Source of the DNA: Gemmatimonadota bacterium
GTDB taxonomy: Bacteria > Gemmatimonadota > Gemmatimonadetes > Gemmatimonadales > Gemmatimonadaceae
Assembly: GCA_003155795.1 (NCBI GenBank)
Contig: PMEM01000021.1
Coordinates: forward strand, 90,224 to 136,005
Direction: 5' to 3'
DNA length: 45,782 bases
The first letter of the stretch is position 1, and the number at the start of each line of letters is the position of its first letter. Under the pieces are notes generated by a model. It saw nothing but the letters and a program-made list of their open reading frames with translations. It was not told where the DNA came from and did not search any database. Of this stretch, positions 15,833-23,130 are shown piece after piece. A program made the translations under genes and the position numbers.

Positions 15833-18292
15833 TGCCTCGTTCAACGCTTCTGCGCTGGCCACGTCGGCGAGGCCAGCGACTCCTGACGGTGCCTCCGGTC
15901 CATGCAGCGTATCGACTACCGGAGCCTCGGCCGCAGGTAACAGAGCCTCACGCATGACGTCATCCATATTCGCGACGAGTGTGAACTTCATCGCATTACG
16001 CACCTCGGCGGGGATGTCTCGCAGATCCTTTTCGTTCGGTTTGGGCATCATCACTTCGCGAAGGCCCGCGCGATATGCGGCAAGTACCTTCTCTTTCACG
16101 CCGCCAATCTCCAGAACCTTACCACGTAGTGTTACTTCGCCGGTCATCGCCACATCGCGGCGAACCGGTCGCCGGCTCAGCACGCTCGCGATTGCAAGCG
16201 TAACCGCAGCGCCGGCGCTTGGCCCGTCCTTGGGAATTGCACCGGCGGGGAAGTGGATGTGAACGTCGGTATCCTTGAACTCGTCGGCGGCTATACCGAG
16301 CATCTTCGCGCGCGCTCTCACGTAAGAGTGCGCCGCGTCAACCGATTCGCGCATCACGTCGCCAAGCTGTCCCGTCACGATCAGTCGTCCGGTGCCGGAC
16401 ATGCGAAGTGCCTCGATCTGCATGAGATCTCCGCCGGTTGCTGTCCACGCGAGCCCCGTAACGGCGCCGATCTCGGGTTCCATCTCGGCCTCTTCAACCG
16501 AATATCTGGGAACGCCCAGGACTTCGTTCACCATCGGCAGATCGACAATCCAGGCGCCTTCCTCACCATCTGCCTTTTTCCTTGCACGCTTGCGCATGAT
16601 CGCAGCGAGATTGCGCTCGAAATTCCGCAGGCCGGCTTCACGTGAATATCTGTTCGCGATGAACGCCAGCGTTTCATCCGTGAACTGGAGATCCTTGCCG
16701 CTGATTCCGTGATCTTCCAGCAAGCGTGGAAGCAAGTAGCGCCAAGCGATCTCAACCTTTTCCTCTACAGTGTATCCGGAGATGCGTATGATCTCCATTC
16801 TGTCGCGAAGAGCTGGCGGAATGTCAAACAGATTATTTGCGGTACAGATGAACAGAATCGACGAAAGATCGAACGGCAGATTCAGATAGTGATCGACAAA
16901 TGTCTTGTTCTGCGAAGGATCCAGCACTTCGAGCATCGCCGCTGTCGGATCGCCGGACGAGCCGCCCTGAGTCATCTTGTCGATCTCGTCAATCATCATT
17001 ACCGGATCGCGCACTGCGACTCGCCGCAACGCCTGAATGATCAGGCCCGGCATGGCGCCAACATACGTTCGACGGTGACCGCGTATCTCTGCCTCGTCGC
17101 GCACTCCACCAACGGATATGCGATAGAATTGACGACTGATCGACGTCGCGATCGCCTCGCCGAGCGAGGTTTTTCCGGTTCCCGGAGGTCCGACGAAGCA
17201 AAGAATCGGGCCGTGCTGATCGCCTCCGCGCAGCTTCCTCACCGCCAGATACTCGAGAATGCGTTCCTTGGCGTCGCTCAAACCATAGTGACGCGAATCC
17301 AGCGCGTGCTCAACAGTCTTCAGTTCGATCTCATCGGCGCCACTGCGTTCGTTCCACGGTAGCGACAGAATCCAGTCGAGGTAGGTACGAATTACCTGGT
17401 ATTCACTCGATGCCGGTGACAGCATGCGCAGTCGCTCGGTCTCGCGTTTCGCTTCGGCGTATGCTCGCTCTGGAAGTTTCGCTTCGTCAACGCGATGAAG
17501 TATTTGCGCAGATTCCTTCTCGCCCGGATCAGTTTCTCCCAGTTCGGTCTGGATCGCTCTCAACTGCTGGCGCAGATAGAACTCGCGCTGATGCTGCTCG
17601 ATCTTGATCTCTGTCTGACGCTTGACGTCTTCCACGACACGGGCACGCGCAACTTCGCGTTCCAGTCGCGTGAGTATGAATCGGAGACGTTGCCCGATGT
17701 CGAGTCGCTGCAGGACCTCGTCCTTGTCCGCGATCCGGAAGTTCATGTTTGTTGCCGCGAGATCGGCAAAACGGCCCGGATCCGAGATGTTCATCTTGAG
17801 GATCGCAGGAACCTCATCCGGGATGCGATCGATCAGTTCCGCGAGCGTCTCTGCTGCCGTTGCCACGCGTGAGACGAGATCATCGACCTCGATTGTGTCG
17901 GGTTGTACTTCGTGCGCTGGCTTGGCATGCGCTTCGGGATACGGCTCCGTCGCTGTAATGCGGTCAACGACGATTCTGCGAAGTCCTTGAAGCGTGATCT
18001 GAACCGTGTCGCCTGGCAGATTGATCCGTTCGTGGATGCGCGCCGCGACACCGACTCTGCCAACGAACCTGGTAAGATCGGAATCCTGGTCATGATCGCC
18101 GGTGGCAACGACGAGCGCGACGATCAAGCCCGGTTCTTCGTGCGCCTTGAGTAATGCCAGGTTTTCCGGAGCCCCCATCTGCACAGCGATCGTGCCGAGT
18201 GGGTAGACGATGGTCGAACGGAGCGCCATCAGCGGAAGCGTTGGCGGCAGCTCCGATCGGAGGATCTCTTCCTTTCGTTGCGGCTTTGGCAT
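15824..18292 (-). CDS. lon: ATP-dependent protease Lon
   Basis: 822 residues, the usual length. An N-terminal substrate-recognition domain (LPLMALRSTIVYPLG) precedes the AAA+ domain with Walker A GPPGTGKT (Lys374) and Walker B VMMIDEIDKM. The Ser-Lys protease domain has Ser692 in KDGPSAGAAVTLA and Lys735 in IGGVKEKVLAAYRAG, spaced 43 residues as in E. coli Lon. It degrades damaged and regulatory proteins in the cytoplasm. The start has no ribosome binding site but TAGATT sits six bases before it, suggesting a leaderless transcript. No heat-shock operator (CIRCE or HAIR) could be recognised upstream. Confidence 0.97.
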   Translation of the reverse strand: MPKPQRKEEILRSELPPTLPLMALRSTIVYPLGTIAVQMGAPENLALLKAHEEPGLIVALVVATGDHDQDSDLTRFVGRVGVAARIHERINLPGDTVQITLQGLRRIVVDRITATEPYPEAHAKPAHEVQPDTIEVDDLVSRVATAAETLAELIDRIPDEVPAILKMNISDPGRFADLAATNMNFRIADKDEVLQRLDIGQRLRFILTRLEREVARARVVEDVKRQTEIKIEQHQREFYLRQQLRAIQTELGETDPGEKESAQILHRVDEAKLPERAYAEAKRETERLRMLSPASSEYQVIRTYLDWILSLPWNERSGADEIELKTVEHALDSRHYGLSDAKERILEYLAVRKLRGGDQHGPILCFVGPPGTGKTSLGEAIATSISRQFYRISVGGVRDEAEIRGHRRTYVGAMPGLIIQALRRVAVRDPVMMIDEIDKMTQGGSSGDPTAAMLEVLDPSQNKTFVDHYLNLPFDLSSILFICTANNLFDIPPALRDRMEIIRISGYTVEEKVEIAWRYLLPRLLEDHGISGKDLQFTDETLAFIANRYSREAGLRNFERNLAAIMRKRARKKADGEEGAWIVDLPMVNEVLGVPRYSVEEAEMEPEIGAVTGLAWTATGGDLMQIEALRMSGTGRLIVTGQLGDVMRESVDAAHSYVRARAKMLGIAADEFKDTDVHIHFPAGAIPKDGPSAGAAVTLAIASVLSRRPVRRDVAMTGEVTLRGKVLEIGGVKEKVLAAYRAGLREVMMPKPNEKDLRDIPAEVRNAMKFTLVANMDDVMREALLPAAEAPVVDTLHGPEAPSGVAGLADVASAEALNEAAG

Positions 18293-18304
18293 ACGGGGAA
18301 TCTA
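18293..18304 (-). promoter_or_regulatory. Possible leaderless -10 element of lon
   Basis: Read on the - strand, TAGATT (18304-18299) is followed by six bases and the ATG at 18292. No Shine-Dalgarno sequence is present. Confidence 0.45.
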
Positions 18305-18380
18305 GGGCGATTACACGCGATTCGTGAGGGATACTTGGCCGCTTGGCAATAGCCGTCACCGCGACCGACGCTCACCGATA

Positions 18381-18405
18381 GTCATCCCCCGCGAACGCGG
18401 GATCC
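18381..18405. repeat. REP-like palindrome
   Basis: Arms CCCGCG (18388-18393) and CGCGGG (18396-18401) around AA, flanked by GTCATC on one side and GATCC on the other. It resembles small extragenic palindromes scattered in many bacterial genomes, and may also act as terminator for the antitoxin gene that ends at 18431. Only one copy is seen in the window. Confidence 0.4.
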
Positions 18406-18430
18406 ATGTTCGTGGTGCGCTGACGTACAG

Positions 18431-18826
18431 CTATGCGATAAGCAGATCCGCAGGGATCCCGAGGGCGTCGCGGAGCGAGCGGATCTGCTCGACCGACAAC
18501 CTTCTCTTTCCAGCGAGGAACTCGGACACTCGTGCCTTTCCGCCCATCAATGGTGCCAGATCGGAGCGCGTCATCTCGCGTTGCTCAAGCATGAACATTA
18601 CGACGCTTTGCGGCGTCCCGCCACGCTCGGCCTCATCGACGCCGTAGTGATCGTCTTCGTATGCTTCGACCAGTACCGAGAGAAACTTGAGGTGGTCGTA
18701 CGCGTCCGATCCGCGTGCCGGACCCTCGTCGAGCAGCCGATCGATCTCGGCTACTGCAGCCTTGTATTCGCGCGCATTCCTGAGCACGTGAGGTTTCGCG
18801 AAATCAAGAGTTATTGTCGTCGCCAT
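18431..18826 (-). CDS. higA: HigA-type antitoxin, XRE helix-turn-helix
   Basis: 131 residues from ATG 18826; a GTG at 18862 would add 12 residues and lies five bases after the toxin stop. The N-terminal part (TLDFAKPHVLRNAREYKAAVAEIDRLLDEG) and the C-terminal helix-turn-helix (MTRSDLAPLMGGKARVSEFLAGKRRLSVEQIRSLRDALGIPADLLI) match HigA antitoxins of the longer type. It would neutralise the toxin encoded just upstream and repress the operon. Toxin-first order is the usual arrangement for higBA. It is the last gene of the accessory island. Confidence 0.85.
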   Translation of the reverse strand: MATTITLDFAKPHVLRNAREYKAAVAEIDRLLDEGPARGSDAYDHLKFLSVLVEAYEDDHYGVDEAERGGTPQSVVMFMLEQREMTRSDLAPLMGGKARVSEFLAGKRRLSVEQIRSLRDALGIPADLLIA

Positions 18827-18867
18827 TGTTGTGTCTTGCGTGTAGTGATTGCGTTGATTCACGTCGA

Positions 18868-19164
18868 TCAGAGGTCGCCGCGTTGGCTCAGCCGATCATA
18901 CTCAGAGTGCGTCAGAACGTGGCGGATGTAAACGCGGCTGAGATCGTAGCGCATGTCCACCACGAGTCGGTACCTGCTTTGGTGAATGTTGAATACGACC
19001 TTGCGAGGGCCAATAAAATCAGCCGTTGGGAAGTCCGTTTTGACCTGGCGATGCTGGGTGTACCGTTTGCGCCTCATGATTCGCGCCCACTCCCGGAGAT
19101 GGGGCGCCGCATCTGCGTGATCGTGTCCAAATGCCGCCAACCTTGCCCGCGTGATGATGTGCAT
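18868..19164 (-). CDS. higB: HigB-type mRNA interferase toxin
   Basis: 98 residues, starting MHIITRARLAAFGHDHADAAPHLREWARIM, typical of HigB. The core DFPTADFIGPRKVVFNIHQSRYRLVVDMRYDLSRVYIRHVLTHSEYDRL corresponds to the RelE-fold toxin segment, where related proteins read FNI.GN.YRL and end in VLTHAEYD. Here GN is replaced by HQ, a mild change. Expected role: ribosome-dependent mRNA cleavage when not bound by its antitoxin. A GGAAA ribosome binding site precedes the ATG. It is 83 bases downstream of the restriction-modification gene, enough room for a promoter of its own. Confidence 0.87.
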   Translation of the reverse strand: MHIITRARLAAFGHDHADAAPHLREWARIMRRKRYTQHRQVKTDFPTADFIGPRKVVFNIHQSRYRLVVDMRYDLSRVYIRHVLTHSEYDRLSQRGDL

Positions 19165-19247
19165 TGTGCGTTTTCCGGCGCGCGGATCATAGTTTCCAAT
19201 TTGGGAACCGCGGCGCGATCTGTCAACACCGGAAATCTGGATGCCTT

Positions 19248-22025
19248 TTAGCGGCTGGGGCGAGGCCGACGACGGGTGGGTGTAGCGAATAAGCCTTGGG
19301 TCATCGTCTCGTATAACCCGAATAGATGCTCGACGCGCGACCGATTGCTGTCGAAGGGCTGCGCGCGGTAAAGCCGATCCACAGCTGTATCGAGTGCAGC
19401 GTGTGCCCTGCGAAGGTCAGGTGGCATCGCGATTGGATCGTACAGATCCGCTAGCGTTGATTGTCCGTGATGTGCGCGAGCGTCGAGTACAGCGTGGGCG
19501 AGATCATCGAGACGCCCTCGATTCCGTGTGGTAACTGTCGGCCACGGAAACGGGTTGTACACAATACCGATAGAATAGCGAAATCGACTCTCGAGACGGC
19601 CGCCGATGTATTCCAGCCATGCCATGTGCATACGCGAAGTAAGGATAGCGAAGAGCGAAATCGTTGTCTCCAGTATGACTAACGCGGAATCGCCAGGGAT
19701 TATCGGGGGCTCAAGCCAGCCAATCGGCACATAATCTCGGCGTTCAGACGTGTGGCGAGGGACCATTAGGAATGGAGCCGTAGGGACGACGTTGACGTGA
19801 TACCGAGTCGGCGTACTTGCCAATTCCCGTGTCGCCGCGCCTCGGCTACGCAACCGCTCTGCCTTAACAGCCGCGATGCGGTCCATTACGCGAGGGAGCG
19901 ATCGCAGGAAGCCGGGCGTTGCTCCGTCAAAGCAGAGGATATAGCGTGGAGTTCCGGTTAGAAAGTCGTCGGCGCCCACGAATGGGTGTATTAGCAGTTC
20001 CGCAGCTGGCTCTTCAGCTATTAGTGATAGCCGCGCCTCGTCATCCAGAATGAAGTGGCCACCGTCAATTGGTTTGGAACCGATGCCCATGCGCGGAATC
20101 CCGTCCGGTGGCCGAGACATCTCTCGGACTACCTGGTGTCGATCGGTGAGGCCAGAGGCGTCAAAAAGATACGGAGAGAGCGCCGCGTGCGCAGTTTCGA
20201 CCGCATGGTCGCTGCCGATATCGTAAGTGTACAAGCGCTTTACGGCCGGTTCATCGTCGCGTCGTGTCAGTCCTAGGATGACCACATGCACATGAGCCTT
20301 GCCGCGCGCATCGGATCCCCACGCGAACGTGCGATGCGCGAAGGCGATTTCAAGCCCATACCTGTCGAACAGTACCGGCCAAAGTTGTGCAACCTGTTCG
20401 CCCTGAGTGACCGAGTTGGTCGCCACAAACCCGACGTGCGCGTGCGAGTCTTGTAGATATTCGCCGGCCTTAAGGAACCACGCGGCCACGTAGTCGAGCG
20501 TCCCGCCCGATCCGCCGAGGTTCGCGATTCTTCGAACCTGTTCCCGCTGCGTCGCGGATTGCAGCTTGGCCCCGACGAACGGTGGGTTCCCCATCACGAA
20601 GGAGCACTGATCCGGCGTAAGCACTCCGGTCCAATCGATCTCGAGAGCATCGGCGTGAGTGACGTGCGGTGCAGCCTTCAACGGAATGCGCGCGAATACC
20701 CTGCCGAATTGGAGACTCAGACGGTTATTCATGATGTGGTCCATCATCCACATCGCAACCTGTGCAATCAGAGATGGGAATTCGTCGATCTCGATCCCAT
20801 AGAACTGATCCACATCCACCCGTGAAAGCGACGTGGCGTCAAGATCGATCTGCTCCAAAGAGTGAAGCGTCGTCAGAATTTCCATCTCGAGTTCCCGAAG
20901 CTCGCGATACGCAATCACCAGGAAGTTGCCGCAACCGCACGCCGGGTCAATAAACTTCAAATTCGCTAGCCGTGACTGAAATGCCCGCAACGCCGGCGCA
21001 CGATCACGCTTTAATCGCTTGACACGCGCTAGCTCTGCTCGCAGATCGTCGAGAAACAGCGGCTCAATGACTTTGAGAATGTTCTTTTCAGTCGTGTAGT
21101 GCGCACCTTGCGCTCGGCGCTGCTTCGGCGACATCACAGACTGAAACAGCGCACCGAAGATCGCCGGCGAGATGTTCGTCCAGTTGAATGCGCACGCTTC
21201 GAGCATGCGCGCGCGAAGGATAGAATTAAACGCTGGGAAGGTGAGTTGCTCAGTAAAAAGATCTCCGTTGATGTACGGAAACCGTGCAAGATCCTCGTCC
21301 AGGGTGGCCTGACGCTTTTCGTCAGGCGTGTTCAGCGTCTGAAACAGTTCTGCCAGCGTCGCGCCGAAGTCGGACCCGTCCTCTCTGGTTCTATCTCGCA
21401 GGTAGTCTTCGAGAGATCCTCGTTCGAAGATGCCGGTATCATCCGCGAAGAGACAGAAAAGAATGCGTACCAGAAATCGTTCAAGCGCATGTCCAGCAAA
21501 GCCGGTTTCCTTCAGTGCATCGTGCAATGCGCCCATCAGTTCGGCGGCATCGATGTTGACCGGGTCCTGATCTCGAAACACTCGCCGCTCGACGCCGAGG
21601 ATGAATCCGAAATTTTCTACGTGGTGCGGCAGATCTCTCAACGGGAACTGTATTTCTTCATCGGTGTCCAGGTCAATCAGGTGAAACGTCTGGAAATCCG
21701 AGAGAAGTACATAGCGCGGCAACTCGGCACCCTTGAGTCCGGGGAAGTAATCCATTGCCTGCTTTCGAGCGCGTTCAAGGCTGAGCCCAGCGCTCTTCTG
21801 TTCAACAAGAAGCACGCCTTTCCAGAACAGATCGATGTAGCCGCGGCGATCACCAAGCTGTCTGACCGGTTCCTCAAAGGATGCAACCCGGCGCCTGTTG
21901 ACACCAAAAACCTGGAAGAACTCATTGTAGAACGTTTGCGTATCGCCACGCTCGTACGACGCGTCCTTCCAGCTCTCGGCGAACGCGCCAGCGCGCGCCC
22001 GAATCTCGTTCCAGCTCAGTCGCAT
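19248..22025 (-). CDS. Type IIL restriction-modification enzyme, MmeI family (nuclease-methyltransferase-TRD)
   Basis: 925 residues, close to MmeI length, and co-linear with it from the first residues (MRLSWNEIRARAGAF, FFQVFGVNRRRVASFE). PD-(D/E)XK nuclease: Asp65, Glu75, Lys77 in YIDLFWKGVLLVEQKSAG. A helical spacer (about 150-310) leads to the gamma-class adenine methyltransferase with motif I FIDPACGCGNFLV (about 358-370) and motif IV NPPF (480-483). The last third is the target-recognition domain, ending in YSIGIVYNPFPWP. In this family one chain both methylates one strand for protection and cuts about 20 bases away, so no separate methyltransferase is needed. All catalytic residues are intact. 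The recognition sequence cannot be read here. It stands between two toxin-antitoxin pairs. Confidence 0.93.
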   Translation of the reverse strand: MRLSWNEIRARAGAFAESWKDASYERGDTQTFYNEFFQVFGVNRRRVASFEEPVRQLGDRRGYIDLFWKGVLLVEQKSAGLSLERARKQAMDYFPGLKGAELPRYVLLSDFQTFHLIDLDTDEEIQFPLRDLPHHVENFGFILGVERRVFRDQDPVNIDAAELMGALHDALKETGFAGHALERFLVRILFCLFADDTGIFERGSLEDYLRDRTREDGSDFGATLAELFQTLNTPDEKRQATLDEDLARFPYINGDLFTEQLTFPAFNSILRARMLEACAFNWTNISPAIFGALFQSVMSPKQRRAQGAHYTTEKNILKVIEPLFLDDLRAELARVKRLKRDRAPALRAFQSRLANLKFIDPACGCGNFLVIAYRELRELEMEILTTLHSLEQIDLDATSLSRVDVDQFYGIEIDEFPSLIAQVAMWMMDHIMNNRLSLQFGRVFARIPLKAAPHVTHADALEIDWTGVLTPDQCSFVMGNPPFVGAKLQSATQREQVRRIANLGGSGGTLDYVAAWFLKAGEYLQDSHAHVGFVATNSVTQGEQVAQLWPVLFDRYGLEIAFAHRTFAWGSDARGKAHVHVVILGLTRRDDEPAVKRLYTYDIGSDHAVETAHAALSPYLFDASGLTDRHQVVREMSRPPDGIPRMGIGSKPIDGGHFILDDEARLSLIAEEPAAELLIHPFVGADDFLTGTPRYILCFDGATPGFLRSLPRVMDRIAAVKAERLRSRGAATRELASTPTRYHVNVVPTAPFLMVPRHTSERRDYVPIGWLEPPIIPGDSALVILETTISLFAILTSRMHMAWLEYIGGRLESRFRYSIGIVYNPFPWPTVTTRNRGRLDDLAHAVLDARAHHGQSTLADLYDPIAMPPDLRRAHAALDTAVDRLYRAQPFDSNRSRVEHLFGLYETMTQGLFATPTRRRPRPSR

Positions 22026-22071
22026 ACTCTTGTCTCTGTGATTAGTAACACATACCTCGGTCTATCTCCGA

Positions 22072-22530
22072 TCATTCCCGCACCAATCTGAGGTCGAACC
22101 GGAAAGGTTGCACGCGAATCACCTCGATGCCTCTCGCGTCCGCATGGCGCGGATTGATCAGCACATTTGTCTCGCCCGGAACAATCGCAGACGGGACGAA
22201 CAGGGCGACGGTGTCGCCAAGCGCGATCCATTCATCCCCCAACGCGCGGGACGCGGGATGCGATGGTTTGTCCTGCCATCCCGTTGGAAGCGCGCCGCAA
22301 GCAACGGCTGAAGTGCGCAGGTCATCCGGAATATCAATCTCGTAGCTCATGAGGTCGGGCGGTACCGTGTCCGGCTCAACATGCACAAGTAGTCCGAGCG
22401 CTGCGAGGGACAACCTCTCCGATGCATAAACGACCGCCGCTCCGGGGGAGTTCCACCGACCGCCCCGGCGGCGAGCGCCCTCTCCAGCGAGCGGGGGCCA
22501 GATTGATCGCGCGATGCGCCAGATCCGCAC
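22072..22530 (-). CDS. RES-domain toxin
   Basis: 152 residues, GTG start three bases after the stop of the gene upstream. The RES fold pattern is clear: RIWRIARSIWPPLAGEGARRRGGRWNSPGAAVVYASERLSLAALGLLVHV, then MSYEIDIPDDL and a conserved Ser late in the domain (ALFVPSAIVPGETNVLINP). RES toxins of the Xre-RES and MbcT type consume NAD+. The partner antitoxin is encoded immediately upstream. The protein is complete and shows no lesion. Confidence 0.9.
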   Translation of the reverse strand: MRIWRIARSIWPPLAGEGARRRGGRWNSPGAAVVYASERLSLAALGLLVHVEPDTVPPDLMSYEIDIPDDLRTSAVACGALPTGWQDKPSHPASRALGDEWIALGDTVALFVPSAIVPGETNVLINPRHADARGIEVIRVQPFRFDLRLVRE

Positions 22531-22533
22531 GGA

Positions 22534-23067
22534 TTATTCGAAGACGCCGTCGTCGATACGTACAAGCACGCTTTCAACGATGAGTGCACCTTCGCCTGTA
22601 ACGAGAAGATCAAGTGGCGCACGTTTGCCGAGTGCGCGGTTCGGTTGCCTGAGCCACACTGCCGCCAGTTCGGCGGTTCCAAAAGTGCTTTCCGCCCGGT
22701 TCGTGACCCGCGCGACTCGGGCGAGTCGGTCGGACTCGTCCACCGACAGCCGCTGACGATGTTTTCGGCGATAGGCCAACGTACGTCGGGGCAACACTAT
22801 CCGGTCTGCCTCCTCCGCGGTCAATCTGCCCGTACGAATCGCACTATCAAGTGCGCTGAGGGATAACCCGTTTTCGACGGCGTGAAGTATGTCCGCGTCC
22901 GTGAACAGGTACTTCCGAGCCCCTCCAAACCACGCCGTTATTGCCGCTGTGGTCAATTCTCCCCGCTGGCAGTGATGCTGGGAATATACGGCAATGTTGC
23001 GGCACCGTCCAGTTTGATCAACCCGCGTAGCGACCGATGCCTCGCGTGGCGATTGCCTCAGTGGCAC
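22534..23067 (-). CDS. Xre/MbcA/ParS-type antitoxin (DUF2384)
   Basis: 177 residues if started at GTG 23067, but the first 35 or so residues look unlike the family and the true start may be internal. From TAAITAWFGGARKYLFTDADILHAVENGLSLSALDSAI onward it matches antitoxins that partner RES toxins, with a helix-turn-helix-like N-terminal part and a C-terminal toxin-binding domain (ESTFGTAELAAVWLRQPNRALGKRAPLDLLVTGEGALIVESVLVRIDDGVF). A GGGGAG stretch near 22958-22964 is close to an in-frame TTG, too tight for an ordinary start. It is the first gene of the island. Confidence 0.85.
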   Translation of the reverse strand: MPLRQSPREASVATRVDQTGRCRNIAVYSQHHCQRGELTTAAITAWFGGARKYLFTDADILHAVENGLSLSALDSAIRTGRLTAEEADRIVLPRRTLAYRRKHRQRLSVDESDRLARVARVTNRAESTFGTAELAAVWLRQPNRALGKRAPLDLLVTGEGALIVESVLVRIDDGVFE

Positions 23068-23130
23068 CGGCAGGTTTTCCTCCTTCGCGCCGATACTTAG
23101 CGGCAGGAGATTTCCCTCTACCTATACCTC

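Noticed and set aside
18314-18326. CACG-N5-CGTG inverted repeat upstream of lon
   Set aside because: Too short, and unlike CIRCE or HAIR heat-shock operators.
21099-22091. 330-codon + strand frame antisense to the MmeI-type gene
   Set aside because: No recognisable motif; the opposite strand encodes an intact, co-linear MmeI homologue.
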